The notes beneath the pieces are model-generated. The model searched no databases and was not told the DNA's origin. It saw only the letters and a program-made list of their open reading frames with translations. 64,000 nt of DNA, taken from NCBI GenBank assembly GCA_003149345.1, contig QFWI01000011.1:558001-622000 (forward strand), given 5' to 3'. The position numbers and the translations under genes are program-made. Positions 25,110 through 33,768 of the stretch are shown one piece after another (the first letter of the stretch is position 1; every line of letters starts with the position of its first letter). The stretch is from Vampirovibrio chlorellavorus. GTDB lineage: Bacteria > Cyanobacteriota > Vampirovibrionia > Vampirovibrionales > Vampirovibrionaceae.

Positions 25110-26102
25110 ATGAGTCATCAGGATGATCGATCTCAGCGTTACTGGTTGAATCATGTTGTGAATCGTATTGAGGCTTTTGTGCAAGGTTCCAGACAAATGG
25201 TACAGGATACTCCGGCAGTCCTGATGAGCAAATCGGCCCTGTCTGGGCTGGCGTTGATAACGGCCAGCGTGGTTTTCGCGGCGATGGGGGTGCTTCCCTC
25301 ATCCGCCAAGGCCCAGTTGCCGCCTGTTACCGGTAATATTCAGAAAAGTCAGCAGGGCCTGAGTCAACAGGCTGGGCCAGAGAACGTCATGATTATTCTG
25401 GATTCCTCCTACTCCATGTCTGAACCCATTGAGCAAGGCGGCGAGAATAAAATGATTGCGGCCAAGCGCACTGTTTTAGAGGTGTTGCGAAATATTTCAC
25501 CCCGTACCCGGGTGGGACTCAGGGTTTATGGAAATTCAGCCAATCAGTTCACCGCCTGTAGGGCCACCAGTTTGCTGGTCCCCCTGGGAGAGAACAACCG
25601 CAACCTGATCGCCAGCAAAATGATCGGTTTGCGTCCCACCGGGGCCACCCCCATCAGTTTCACGGTATTGCGCTCCCTGCAGGAAGACTTTAACGTGGTC
25701 AATGGTACCAATTCCATTATTCTTATCAGCGATGGCATTGAGACCTGTGGGGAAGACCCCTGCGATGTGGCTGTGAAAATGCAGCAAATGGGCATTCATA
25801 TCAAAATTAACGTCATTGGGCTTGGCTTACAGGACTATGCGGCGGTGAAGCAGCTACGCTGTGTGGCCCTGGCTACCAAAGGCCAGTTTTATACGGCGAA
25901 TACTGCCGCTGAGCTGGCCAATAGCCTGAACAAGGCATTGGCCGTGGAAACCAACGTGCAAGGGACGGTCATTCAACATTCACAGACCCCGGTGGCCCCT
26001 ATGGCCCCATCCGGTCAGCCGCCGGTTGCTGCGCCTCCCAAGGTAACCGTGCCAGAGGTGGTTTTACCGGCTGCGGTACCCATTGAGTCCAATAAGAGGT
26101 AA
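25110..26102 (+). CDS. von Willebrand factor A domain protein, exported or membrane-anchored
   Basis: A 330-residue protein. About 45 polar residues precede a hydrophobic segment (ALSGLALITASVVFAAMG) that ends in SSAKA-Q, a plausible signal-peptidase site, so it is either anchored or released with an unusually long leader. The VWA domain spans about residues 90-285: MIDAS residues are DSSYS (D-x-S-x-S), a Thr in GATPISF, and ISDGIETCGED. MIDAS domains bind a metal ion and mediate protein-protein contacts. The C-terminal 40 residues are Pro/Val-rich. ATG 25110 sits 7 bases after GGGGGAGGA, much better than upstream alternatives. Partner proteins are unknown. Confidence 0.85.
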   Translation: MSHQDDRSQRYWLNHVVNRIEAFVQGSRQMVQDTPAVLMSKSALSGLALITASVVFAAMGVLPSSAKAQLPPVTGNIQKSQQGLSQQAGPENVMIILDSSYSMSEPIEQGGENKMIAAKRTVLEVLRNISPRTRVGLRVYGNSANQFTACRATSLLVPLGENNRNLIASKMIGLRPTGATPISFTVLRSLQEDFNVVNGTNSIILISDGIETCGEDPCDVAVKMQQMGIHIKINVIGLGLQDYAAVKQLRCVALATKGQFYTANTAAELANSLNKALAVETNVQGTVIQHSQTPVAPMAPSGQPPVAAPPKVTVPEVVLPAAVPIESNKR

Positions 26103-26228
26103 AATAGGCCGCATGAAGGCATATAGCGCCCGACACGGATTGTTACACAATGATTTTACACACCGGCGGCCACGCCGCCACTCCAATACTTGTATAGCCA
26201 AATCATAAATAGGATGGGATTTTTCAAT

Positions 26229-26873
26229 ATGCACAGCCAACCCTTAAACCGTCAGCCAAGCAGCAAGCGTTTTTTACCGCTGGCTTTGTCCGCTTTGTTT
26301 TTGTTCTCCGCGCTGGTGACTCCCGCTGCCGGGCTGGCTGCTCCCCCTGCCAGTAAGCCTGCGCCGGTTCAGAAAAAAGAGCCCGGCAAGCCTCCTGCTA
26401 CGGATAAAGTGGACAAGAAAGAGCCCACAGGCAAGCTGGACGCCAAGGAAAAAGCGGCTCTGGACAAGGAAATTGAAGCCAGTCTGGCCAGCGCTGTGAA
26501 AGTGGAAAGCCTGGAGTTGCTGAAAGACCCTTCCCGGCACATGAACCAAAAAGTGACGTTTACCGGCGTGTTTAACCGCTTTGCCGATACCGCCCTGGAC
26601 TATAAAAAAGCCTTCCGCGATTCCCGGGATTATGTCAGCTTTTTCATCCTGCGCCCGGATGTGCCCCAGCACACCATCCCCCTCTCCGAGTTGAAGTTGT
26701 TCTTCCCCCGTAAGAAGAGCAGCGAAGTGATGGAGCTGGAAACCGGCGACAAAATCCAGATTGTGGGAACTCAGTTCAGTAACGCGCTGGATGAGCCCTG
26801 GGTGGATGTGGAGCATATCAAGATTCTGCAAAAAACGGAAAAGCCCGAACGCAAGCACGAGCCGGAGTTCTAA
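26229..26873 (+). CDS. Exported Lys/Pro-rich protein with OB-like domain, function unknown
   Basis: A 214-residue protein with a signal peptide (FLPLALSALFLFSALVTPAAG), then a Pro/Lys/Asp-rich linker (residues ~40-85), then a compact domain (~95-205) of alternating strands: VESLELLKDPSRHMNQKVTF, VSFFILRPD, TGDKIQIVGTQFSN and WVDVEHIKIL. The strand order and the KVTFTGVF/GDKIQIVGT pattern suggest an OB-fold such as in periplasmic binding proteins. I do not recognise the family. ATG 26229 is preceded by AGGATGGGA. A terminator lies just downstream, so it is likely monocistronic or the last gene after the VWA gene. Confidence 0.7.
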   Translation: MHSQPLNRQPSSKRFLPLALSALFLFSALVTPAAGLAAPPASKPAPVQKKEPGKPPATDKVDKKEPTGKLDAKEKAALDKEIEASLASAVKVESLELLKDPSRHMNQKVTFTGVFNRFADTALDYKKAFRDSRDYVSFFILRPDVPQHTIPLSELKLFFPRKKSSEVMELETGDKIQIVGTQFSNALDEPWVDVEHIKILQKTEKPERKHEPEF

Positions 26874-26900
26874 ACCCCCGGACGTATCCACGTTTGAAAG

Positions 26901-26943
26901 AGTCCCCCGTTTTGCCTTTGAGCCAGGACTGGGGGCTTTTTTC
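26901..26943 (+). terminator. Rho-independent terminator after the exported OB-like gene
   Basis: AGTCCCC pairs with GGGGGCT around a long loop and is followed directly by six T (26937-26942). It lies 28 bases after the stop codon. Confidence 0.65.
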
Positions 26944-27149
26944 TCTCTCATTCTTTCTGTGTCTCTCTCTGGGCAACCCAAGGCCGGGCAGCCTCCACGC
27001 AAGGCCGTTTGTAAAACCGCATGCCGCTTTAAGATTACGGCGGAACACTCCCTTTCCAAAATCACGCAGCCTTGGGGCCAGCAGGGGTCAATGCTACAAT
27101 CAGTCTGGGTTTTACTTCAGTAATTGAAAAACAGGATGCCGCTTTTTTT

Positions 27150-28187
27150 ATGTCACACGCTTCGACCAATTCTTTTCACCCTGCCCAGGCCGAGACCCTT
27201 TCCGTGACCGCTCTCGATGCCCAGGATGCCTTGCTGGCCCGTGCCCGTGGGGTGGTGGATATTGAAATTCAGGCGCTGGAAGACTTAAAAGCCCAGATGG
27301 ACGGCCAGTTTGTGCGGGCCGTGGAACTCATCGAGGCCTGCACCGGTCGGGTCGTCATTACCGGCATGGGAAAGTCCGGGCACATTGGCAAGAAAATTGC
27401 CGCCACCCTGTCCAGTACCGGGACGCCCAGTTACTTTTTGCATCCTGCCGAAGGCAGCCACGGGGATTTGGGCTTGCTAACGCCCCAGGATATGGTCATT
27501 GCCATTTCCAATAGCGGGGAAACCCCTGAAATTCTGGGAATATTGCCTTTGGTCAAGCGGTTTGGGGTGCCTTTAATCGGGATGACCGGCAAAGCCAGCT
27601 CGACCTTGGCTCAGCAAAGTGATGTGGTGCTGAACATCGCCGTTCAGCAGGAGGCCTGCCCATTGGGTTTGGCCCCTACAGCCAGTACCACAGCCACCTT
27701 GGCCCTGGGGGACGCCCTGGCGGTGATGTTGTTGGAACGCCGGGGCTTTTCTCCCGATGATTTCGCCTTGTTCCATCCGGCGGGTAACCTGGGCAAGCGC
27801 CTGTTATTGCGCGTCTCCGATGTTATGCATACCGGGGATAGCTTGCCTCGGGTTTCTGTGGATACGCCCTTTCTGGACGCCTTGATGGAAGTGAGCTTGA
27901 AGAAGCTGGGAATGGCCATTGTGCTGGATTCCCAAGGGGTGATGCAGGGCATTTTGACCGATGGGGACGTGCGCCGGGCCTTGACCCGCTTCAGTGACCC
28001 CCGAACCATTCCGTTGGCCGAGGTGATGACCGTTTCGCCCAAGCAGATTGAGCCGGATGCCTTGGCCGTAACGGCGCTACGCTTGATGGAAACCCACAAA
28101 ATTACCGTTCTGGTCAGTTGTTCCCAGCAAGGTCAGCCGATTGGGGTGGTACACATGCACGATATTTTGAAAACCGGCATCAGTTAG
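27150..28187 (+). CDS. kdsD: KpsF/GutQ (KdsD) family arabinose-5-phosphate isomerase
   Basis: A 345-residue enzyme that converts ribulose-5-phosphate to arabinose-5-phosphate, the first step to KDO for lipopolysaccharide. An N-terminal SIS sugar-isomerase domain shows VVITGMGKSGHIGKKIAATL, GTPSYFLHPAEGSHGDLG and AISNSGETPEI, with the family EACPLGLAPTAST loop; two CBS domains follow (about residues 225-275 and 290-340: DVMHTGDSLPRVS, AVTALRLMETHKI). The domain order is standard. ATG 27150 gives a family-like N-terminus. Together with the LptF/G permease it supports an LPS-bearing outer membrane. Confidence 0.92.
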   Translation: MSHASTNSFHPAQAETLSVTALDAQDALLARARGVVDIEIQALEDLKAQMDGQFVRAVELIEACTGRVVITGMGKSGHIGKKIAATLSSTGTPSYFLHPAEGSHGDLGLLTPQDMVIAISNSGETPEILGILPLVKRFGVPLIGMTGKASSTLAQQSDVVLNIAVQQEACPLGLAPTASTTATLALGDALAVMLLERRGFSPDDFALFHPAGNLGKRLLLRVSDVMHTGDSLPRVSVDTPFLDALMEVSLKKLGMAIVLDSQGVMQGILTDGDVRRALTRFSDPRTIPLAEVMTVSPKQIEPDALAVTALRLMETHKITVLVSCSQQGQPIGVVHMHDILKTGIS

Positions 28188-28219
28188 CCTCATTTTAGGT
28201 AAGCTTTAGGCTGTTTGCC

Positions 28220-29935
28220 TTATCCGGCTTGCGAGACGTGCTGGCTTGCTTCTCCGGGACGGGCAAAGCACACCCGGTTGCGTCCGTGATTTTTGGCCTC
28301 ATAGAGTTGCTCATCCGCCAGGGCCAGCGTCTCCGAAATTTCTGAGCGGTGCAGACTGGCCTTGGGCAGGGTATTCACTTCGGCCACCCCCACGCTGATG
28401 GTGACTTTGAGGGCTTCTCCGTTCATCCCGGTAATACTCAGGTTCTCCACAGTTTGCCGAACCCGATCCATCAGCTCTACCGCCGATTTGAGGTTGGTAT
28501 CCGGTAGTAAAATGGCGAACTCTTCCCCGCCAAAGCGACAAATCACGTCACTGCGCCGCAGTTTTTGCATGAATAGCTCGGCCAAGGCCTTCAGTACCAG
28601 ATCGCCACTCAGGTGTCCGTAGGTATCGTTGAAGCGTTTGAAGTGATCCACATCCACTAAGCCGACGCACAAGGGCGTCTGGTTGCGGCGGGCCCGTTCC
28701 AGTTCCGATTCAAACCGTTGATAATAGCCCCGGCGGTTCATCAGTCCGGTCAGTTCGTCGCTGGAAGCCATGGCTAAGGCTTTTTCCAGAACCAGCGCCC
28801 TGCTAATGGCCTGAGAGGCCAGTCGAACGGCTTCCTGAGCCACCTGGCGGCTTTCCTCGCCAATTAGGGCCTCGCTGGTGTAAAACAGGTTGAAGGTGCC
28901 CTGGATTTCTCCGGTGGCCAAGTCCACCATGGGCAGTAACAGTGCCGATTGGACGTGTTTGACGCCAAAGATATCGCCCAGTGAACGCTCACCCAGCTTT
29001 TGTCCGTTCAGGTGCAGATAAAACCGGTTGCGGGCCATAGAGGACAGCAAACCCACCAGGTTGGAAAATTCCTTGATTTTGCGCCGCTTGCCCTGGAGTC
29101 CGGCGTGGCTGTAGCTGTGAAGCCTCACTTTTCCATCCTGATGGCGCATGTCAAACAGGACTTCCCCTTGGCCGTTTTCAGGATTGAACCCCACGTACTG
29201 GCAAGCGTCAAAGCCCAGCCGACGAGTAAATATCTCCAGAGTGGCGGTAATGATGGCGTCTCGATCCACGGCGGTGACCAGGCGAGAAGCCAGCTCCAGC
29301 ACCACCCCTTGCACGAACGGCAAGCTCTGGGACTGCCGGAATCGGAGCAGGCGATTCACCTTGGTGGCCAGGGCAGGACAAATGCGATCCAGCAGGGCTT
29401 GTTGCCGCGCGGTATCTCTGGAGGCGCTGACGGCCAACAGTCCCGTTTGTCCGTTTTCCAGGGGAAAGCAGGTTTGTATCATTGGTTCCGGCAGGCGATT
29501 CCGCAAGGCGACATCCTGAGGGCCAGTCAATTCGTGGATCTTGGCTCCCGGGGTTTGCAAATCCTCCAGCAGGGCGTACAGGCCGGTTTGCTCATCGGCA
29601 ATCAGCAGGACGCAATGATGGGTGCCCAGTGCCTGAGCGAGGGCCCGATAGATTTGATTCACCGCTTCCGGCAATTGTTCAGACAGATCGAACTGAAAGG
29701 CGCTTTGGCAGCGGGTCTGCTTCAGGACATAATCGGCTTGCGCCAGCGGATTGGAAAGGGCCGATTTCTGGTTGCAGCTTAAAAGCTCTTCAAATATCTG
29801 CTGGGCGGTTTGGCATTCTTGCGAGTTACTGAGCTTGAGTAAGACTGACAAGCCAATGCCCAGCTTGACCCGTTCCGAAGCTGCGGCGCTTTGGAGGGTG
29901 TTGGCGTATGGCTGTCTTTGGCTCAGTATGCTCAT
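28220..29935 (-). CDS. GAF-GAF-GGDEF diguanylate cyclase
   Basis: A 571-residue soluble protein. The N-terminal ~380 residues contain two GAF-like sensor regions (around 100-190 with HHCVLLIADEQTGLYAL, and 205-375 with FDACQYVGFNPENGQGEV). The C-terminal GGDEF domain (~390-555) is intact: SDELTGLMNRRGYYQRFE, LVDVDHFKRFNDTYGHLSGD and the active loop RFGGEEFAILLPD. The RRSD five residues before the loop is the inhibitory I-site (RxxD). It should therefore make c-di-GMP with product feedback. It stands in contrast to the degenerate GGDEF at 8815-10161. It converges with kdsD. Confidence 0.92.
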   Translation of the reverse strand: MSILSQRQPYANTLQSAAASERVKLGIGLSVLLKLSNSQECQTAQQIFEELLSCNQKSALSNPLAQADYVLKQTRCQSAFQFDLSEQLPEAVNQIYRALAQALGTHHCVLLIADEQTGLYALLEDLQTPGAKIHELTGPQDVALRNRLPEPMIQTCFPLENGQTGLLAVSASRDTARQQALLDRICPALATKVNRLLRFRQSQSLPFVQGVVLELASRLVTAVDRDAIITATLEIFTRRLGFDACQYVGFNPENGQGEVLFDMRHQDGKVRLHSYSHAGLQGKRRKIKEFSNLVGLLSSMARNRFYLHLNGQKLGERSLGDIFGVKHVQSALLLPMVDLATGEIQGTFNLFYTSEALIGEESRQVAQEAVRLASQAISRALVLEKALAMASSDELTGLMNRRGYYQRFESELERARRNQTPLCVGLVDVDHFKRFNDTYGHLSGDLVLKALAELFMQKLRRSDVICRFGGEEFAILLPDTNLKSAVELMDRVRQTVENLSITGMNGEALKVTISVGVAEVNTLPKASLHRSEISETLALADEQLYEAKNHGRNRVCFARPGEASQHVSQAG

Positions 29936-30344
29936 AGTACGGATTGGATCGTCCCTATCAACTGAACGGGGAAGGCTTAGTCAATGGAAGCACTAAAAGG
30001 CCCACTTTATTCCTGCTTTCACTACAGACATAAAAACAAACTCCGGGGCATTTGTGCCTGGACTGTCTGTTTGGGCTAGTGGGGAGGATGTTTTTGAGGA
30101 TGGTTTGTTCCACGGTATACCCGCCGCGAAAACCCAAGCATAGTTATCATATATTCAGGCTTTTTCAGAATCGGCCAGCGTGTATAGGCCAATGGATCAG
30201 TTTTAACAAGTGCCCGTGGCTGAGGCGTTCTCCGTGATGGGATATAAACAATTTTTAGAATTTTCCGAGACCGGCGGGTTCCCCTCTTGATCTGTGGGCG
30301 CCGTTAGGCTACATTACAGTTCTCTTCCCCGTTACCTACTTCAT
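29936..30344. other. 409-base intergenic region between cyclase gene and tRNA-Leu
   Basis: No gene seen. It must hold the cyclase promoter on the minus strand and the tRNA promoter on the plus strand (listed separately). Confidence 0.45.
30287..30315 (+). promoter_or_regulatory. Putative promoter of tRNA-Leu
   Basis: TTGATC (30287-30292), exactly 17 bases, then TACATT (30310-30315); each matches four of six consensus bases. The predicted start is ~20 bases before the tRNA, an expected distance. Confidence 0.5.
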
Positions 30345-30425
30345 GCGGAAGTGGTGGAATGGTAGACACGCATGTTTCAGGAGCATGTGGCGCAAGCTGT
30401 GGGGGTTCAAGTCCCCCCTTCCGCA
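30345..30425 (+). tRNA. tRNA-Leu (anticodon CAG)
   Basis: The acceptor stem GCGGAAG pairs with CTTCCGC, followed by discriminator A. The anticodon arm is CATGT-TTCAGGA-GCATG (anticodon CAG), the T-arm is GGGGG-TTCAAGT-CCCCC, and the variable arm is long, as in class II leucine tRNAs. The 3' CCA is not encoded. No terminator is seen after it, so read-through into infC is possible. Confidence 0.95.
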
Positions 30426-30451
30426 TATTCGCTAATTTTTTGATCCGGCGC

Positions 30452-30457
30452 TATAAT
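30452..30457 (+). promoter_or_regulatory. Perfect -10 box (TATAAT) before infC
   Basis: TATAAT lies ~62 bases before the infC start codon. I find no good -35 box at the right distance, so this could be a weak or activator-dependent promoter, or infC may be transcribed with the tRNA. Confidence 0.4.
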
Positions 30458-30519
30458 ATTTTCAAGATTTTTTCTTGCTTGAGTCCATTGTTTCTTTATC
30501 AGGTCTGGAGGAACGTTCT

Positions 30520-31059
30520 ATTTCCAAGTATCCACCCCAGCGGCAGGTTAATAAAGGTCCGCAAATTTTAAGTCCTGAAATCAGGGCTATGGAAGTCCGT
30601 CTGATTGATGGCGAAATTAACGAAGTCATCTCCCGCAGAGACGCAGAGGCCTTGGCCCGAGAGCGGGGCCTTGATTTAGTGGTGATGAGCTTTGACTCTT
30701 CGCCGCTTGTTGTGCGTTTGGTTGATTTCGGCAAATTCAAGTTTGAGAATGACAAAAAGGCCCGTGAAGCCAAGAAAAAGCAGCACGTGGTCGAAGTCAA
30801 AGAGATCAAGATGAGCGTCCGCATCGACGATCATGACTATGAGACCAAGAAAGCACACGCCATCAAGTTTCTGGAAGCCGGCAACAAGGTCAAGTGCACC
30901 ATTCGCCTGAAGGGCCGCGAAACCCAGCATGCCAACCTGGCATTTGATCTCGGCAGAAAGTTTGTAGTAGACTTGCAAGACTTCGGATCCCCCGAAGGGG
31001 ACATTCGGATGGAAGGCCGCACCATTACCATCAATATCGGGCCTGCCAAAAAGAAATAA
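30520..31059 (+). CDS. infC: Translation initiation factor IF-3, starting at the rare codon ATT
   Basis: A 179-residue IF-3, which keeps the 30S subunit free and checks initiator-tRNA and start-codon pairing. The N-domain (ILSPEIRAMEVRLID), the Lys-rich linker (FENDKKAREAKKKQ) and the C-domain (VKEIKMSVRIDDHDYETK to GRTITINIGPAKK) are all present. The only start that fits the family N-terminus (SKYPPQRQVNKGPQ) is ATT at 30520, with a perfect GGAGGA 7 bases upstream; upstream in-frame TTG codons lack such a site. IF-3 rejects non-standard starts, so ATT gives negative autoregulation, as established for E. coli infC. Followed by rpmI and rplT. Confidence 0.95.
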   Translation: MSKYPPQRQVNKGPQILSPEIRAMEVRLIDGEINEVISRRDAEALARERGLDLVVMSFDSSPLVVRLVDFGKFKFENDKKAREAKKKQHVVEVKEIKMSVRIDDHDYETKKAHAIKFLEAGNKVKCTIRLKGRETQHANLAFDLGRKFVVDLQDFGSPEGDIRMEGRTITINIGPAKKK

Positions 31060-31161
31060 GCGTTTGGTTCCTGTTGAAACGTTTATAGTCTGAACTTCCC
31101 TGACCGTCCCATTTTCCAGTCCAGTCGAAAACAGGGTATACCCTTAGGAGATTAGTTAGTC

Positions 31162-31371
31162 ATGCCCAAAATGAAAACGCACAAATCGGGTGCCAAGCGC
31201 TACCGCGTGACCGCTACCGGTAAAGTGATGCGGGCTCAAGCGTTTCGGGGTCACTTGAACGTAACCAAGTCCTCCCGTCGCAAGCGTCGCCTCAACCCGG
31301 ATGTGGTCATCAGCACCGCCAACGAAAAGAAAATCCGTTTAGAGCTGCCATATCCCAAGTACTCCCGCTAG
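31162..31371 (+). CDS. rpmI: 50S ribosomal protein bL35
   Basis: A 69-residue, very basic protein with the bL35 pattern MPKMKTHKSGAKRYRVTATG and a basic KSSRRKRRL core. Length is typical (64-70). ATG 31162 has TAGGAG upstream. It sits in the conserved infC-rpmI-rplT order. Confidence 0.97.
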   Translation: MPKMKTHKSGAKRYRVTATGKVMRAQAFRGHLNVTKSSRRKRRLNPDVVISTANEKKIRLELPYPKYSR

Positions 31372-31424
31372 TTCTAACGCTCGTTTATTTTTGAATCACA
31401 ACTCACCGTAAGGAAATTTAAATC

Positions 31425-31775
31425 ATGCGTGTTAAAAGAGGATTTGTATCCCGCCAGCGCCATAAGAAAATTCTGAAGCTGGCTAAAGGTTTCCGGGGCA
31501 CCCGGAGCAAGCTCTTCAAAGTCGCCAACCAAGCGGTTATGAAGTCTTTGAAGTACGCTTACCGCGATCGTCGTAACAAAAAGCGTGATTTGCGCCGCTT
31601 GTGGATCGCTCGTATCAACGCCGCTGCTCGTCAGCATGGTATGTCTTACAGCAAGTTTATTAACGGCGTTCAAAAAGCTGACATCAACCTGAACCGTAAA
31701 CTGTTGGCCGATTTGGCCGCTCGGGACGCTCAGGCTTTCGCTCAGTTGGCCGCCAAAGTAAAAGCCGCCATTTAA
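31425..31775 (+). CDS. rplT: 50S ribosomal protein bL20
   Basis: A 116-residue bL20, an early 23S rRNA assembly protein and the known autoregulator of this operon in other bacteria. Sequence hallmarks are [57 protein letters not shown] and the C-terminal helix. ATG 31425 has AAGGAA upstream. A strong terminator follows ~25 bases after the stop. Confidence 0.97.
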   Translation: MRVKRGFVSRQRHKKILKLAKGFRGTRSKLFKVANQAVMKSLKYAYRDRRNKKRDLRRLWIARINAAARQHGMSYSKFINGVQKADINLNRKLLADLAARDAQAFAQLAAKVKAAI

Positions 31776-31799
31776 GAGCCGCTTCTACTCTATAAATCT

Positions 31800-31832
31800 T
31801 TAAAAGCCTCTCAGTTCGCTGAGGGGCTTTTG
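31800..31832 (+). terminator. Rho-independent terminator of the infC-rpmI-rplT operon
   Basis: AAAAGCCTCTCAG and CTGAGGGGCTTTT form a 13-bp stem (one G-T pair) around a TTCG tetraloop, with flanking A and T runs. Confidence 0.92.
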
Positions 31833-31896
31833 AGTGTGTGAGCCGCTACGATTTGTCTATGGCGCAAGCCGAAGGAAAACCTGTAAAATCGAAACC

Positions 31897-33636
31897 CTAA
31901 TTGGGGCGCTGGGGCCAGGCGTAATTGGGGGGATAGTTCAGAAAAGCGTTGCCTTGTGGCGGGGCTATTGGGCGTGTGATTCCGGGAGCAAAAGGATTGC
32001 CACCTACCGGCGACGGGGTAAAGGGTTTGGGAGCCACGGATGCCTGAGCGGGTATGGGCTGTGCCTGGGGTTGTGCTTGTGCGGATTGGCCCAAGACCGC
32101 AGTTTGCTGCTTACGCTTTTCGTTCCACTGGGTCAGCTTGATACCGGCCCAAGGGGCTCCCAGACCCAAAATACCGATGGTACCCAGCGTACTGCCAATA
32201 CCCACCCACACGTTTTTGGCCAAAGCCTGACGGGAGAATGCCTCTACGGCCTCTCGACTTTTGAGGGTGCCCTCTTTGGTCAGCAGCTCGGAAGCGGCCA
32301 GTTTGGAAATCCCTTGTTTTAGCAGCGGAGTTCCTATAATCCAGGCCAGCCAGCCCACCCCGGAGTCTAGAACCCGCTCTTTGTATTCGTTATCGCTACG
32401 GGAGGACAGCAGACGAGAGGTAATGAGCAGGGCGAACATAGCGGCCATTTGCTGCTGAGAGGTAAAGGGGGCTTTCTTGCTGAAATCAAACAGCTTCTTT
32501 AAGGTGCCCTCCCTCAGGCCCTGGATGGGGTTGATGAAGCGCCGCTTGTAGGTGTCAAAGGCCCCCACGGCGGCCAGCAAAGGGGCTAGGGCCAATCCCA
32601 AAGGCAGGGGATTGCCGTTTTTCAAAGCCTCAGAAACATAAGGGAAGTGTTTCTCCCAAAACCCTTTTTTTGCCGGAGGGTTACTGAGTGCCTGATTGGG
32701 TTGGTTTTTGCGCAGGCTGGTCTCGCCGGGGAAGTAGTCGATGCCGAATACCTTTTTAGTCAAGCCGTTGAGGAGGAACGGGCTGATGAAGGTAGCGCTC
32801 ATACCGGCGGCCAGACCGATGGGAATCATCCAGTTTTTGGCGATGATGGTTCGCCCAATGGCTTTTTCGGCCATGGCTTGCCAAGTGATAGTGTTCTTCG
32901 AAGCGTTCTTCTCCCAGGCTTTGCCCATGGCCCGGGAAAAGCGGCCCACATCGTCCAGCAAATCGTTCACGGCAAAAGAGGCTTTTTTACTTGTCTTTCT
33001 GTTAACCGTAACATCCACTGTAAAGTCTTCGGCCTTTGAGTTTAAGGTAGAGACTAGCGCTTTGGCCTTATCATTAATCACGTCCCGGGCTAGTTTCTGG
33101 TTCCATACGGCGTTTATGGCATTGGTGATGTTGGCGGGAATGGGTTGCTGGGCGTCTGCTAAAAAGCGCTTGGCCAAGGCCTCCTTAAATGCGGTTTGAG
33201 CTTTATCGGGGCAATCCAGAACCGCCTGAGAACTGGCAATATCCTTGAACAGCTCTAGCGAAGGATACTGAATGAATTGGCTGCTGAAGGCCTGGTTTTT
33301 GCGGTCAAAGGCTTTCCCAACCCCCAGTGCCACCATGCCGCCCAGTACGCAATCGGTCAGGATGGAGAGAATCTCCCGGGCAAAGCGCTCTGCGGCGGCG
33401 GGTACGTTTAAGGAGTCATCCCCGTACATTTTATTGCGCCGCAAATCCAGACCGGTGCGCAACAACCCAAAACCCACCACATCTTCAAACAGCATTTCCG
33501 CGCCCCGGTTGCTCTGGAGTGACCGAAACAGACTGTCAGCCGCTTTGGTGACGCCGGTCAAGCCGCTGCCACCCCCCGCGGAACCGAAGCGGGTCGGGGG
33601 TTTCAATCGTTGTGGAGATGGTGACAGGGGTTGCAT
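31897..33636 (-). CDS. Large multi-spanning membrane protein of unknown function
   Basis: A 579-residue protein I do not recognise. It opens with a polar Pro/Ser-rich stretch (QPLSPSPQRLKPPTRFG) and an Gly/Ser segment, followed by several hydrophobic segments: near ILTDCVLGGMVALGVG (residues ~105-120), WMIPIGLAAGMSATFISPFL (~265-285), LGLALAPLLAAVGAF (~345-360), AAMFALLITSRLL, VGWLAWIIGTPL and VGIGSTLGTIGILGLGA. The last ~85 residues are Pro/Gln/Ala-rich and presumably cytoplasmic or extracellular. I prefer ATG 33636; a longer TTG start at 33717 would lie inside a hairpin. It is preceded by a His-rich mini-ORF. Confidence 0.65.
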   Translation of the reverse strand: MQPLSPSPQRLKPPTRFGSAGGGSGLTGVTKAADSLFRSLQSNRGAEMLFEDVVGFGLLRTGLDLRRNKMYGDDSLNVPAAAERFAREILSILTDCVLGGMVALGVGKAFDRKNQAFSSQFIQYPSLELFKDIASSQAVLDCPDKAQTAFKEALAKRFLADAQQPIPANITNAINAVWNQKLARDVINDKAKALVSTLNSKAEDFTVDVTVNRKTSKKASFAVNDLLDDVGRFSRAMGKAWEKNASKNTITWQAMAEKAIGRTIIAKNWMIPIGLAAGMSATFISPFLLNGLTKKVFGIDYFPGETSLRKNQPNQALSNPPAKKGFWEKHFPYVSEALKNGNPLPLGLALAPLLAAVGAFDTYKRRFINPIQGLREGTLKKLFDFSKKAPFTSQQQMAAMFALLITSRLLSSRSDNEYKERVLDSGVGWLAWIIGTPLLKQGISKLAASELLTKEGTLKSREAVEAFSRQALAKNVWVGIGSTLGTIGILGLGAPWAGIKLTQWNEKRKQQTAVLGQSAQAQPQAQPIPAQASVAPKPFTPSPVGGNPFAPGITRPIAPPQGNAFLNYPPNYAWPQRPN

Positions 33637-33660
33637 GGTAGTGGTTAAAACCTCTGGAAT

Positions 33661-33722
33661 CAAATTTGGTGCCCATACGCAAAGAACCGTAAACACGGGG
33701 CTTACGGTTCTTGTCAAATTTG
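33661..33722 (-). promoter_or_regulatory. Long hairpin in the leader of the membrane-protein gene
   Basis: An 11-bp perfect stem, AAGAACCGTAA (33682-33692) with TTACGGTTCTT (33702-33712), is enclosed by a second pair CAAATTTG (33661-33668) and CAAATTTG (33715-33722). It lies between the His-rich mini-ORF and the start codon at 33636. No T run follows in the minus direction, so attenuation at the translation level or a protein-binding site is more likely than a classical terminator. Confidence 0.6.
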
Positions 33723-33768
33723 GGTCTGGATTGAAAATCTATGTGCGGTGTTGAACTCTTGCGATTTT

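Noticed and set aside
26274..27065. 263-codon minus-strand frame across the OB-like gene and its terminator
   Set aside because: It runs through a good terminator and opposes a gene with signal peptide and ribosome site.
29000..29782. 260-codon plus-strand frame opposite the diguanylate cyclase
   Set aside because: Shadow of the cyclase, Gln/Gly-rich, no domain.
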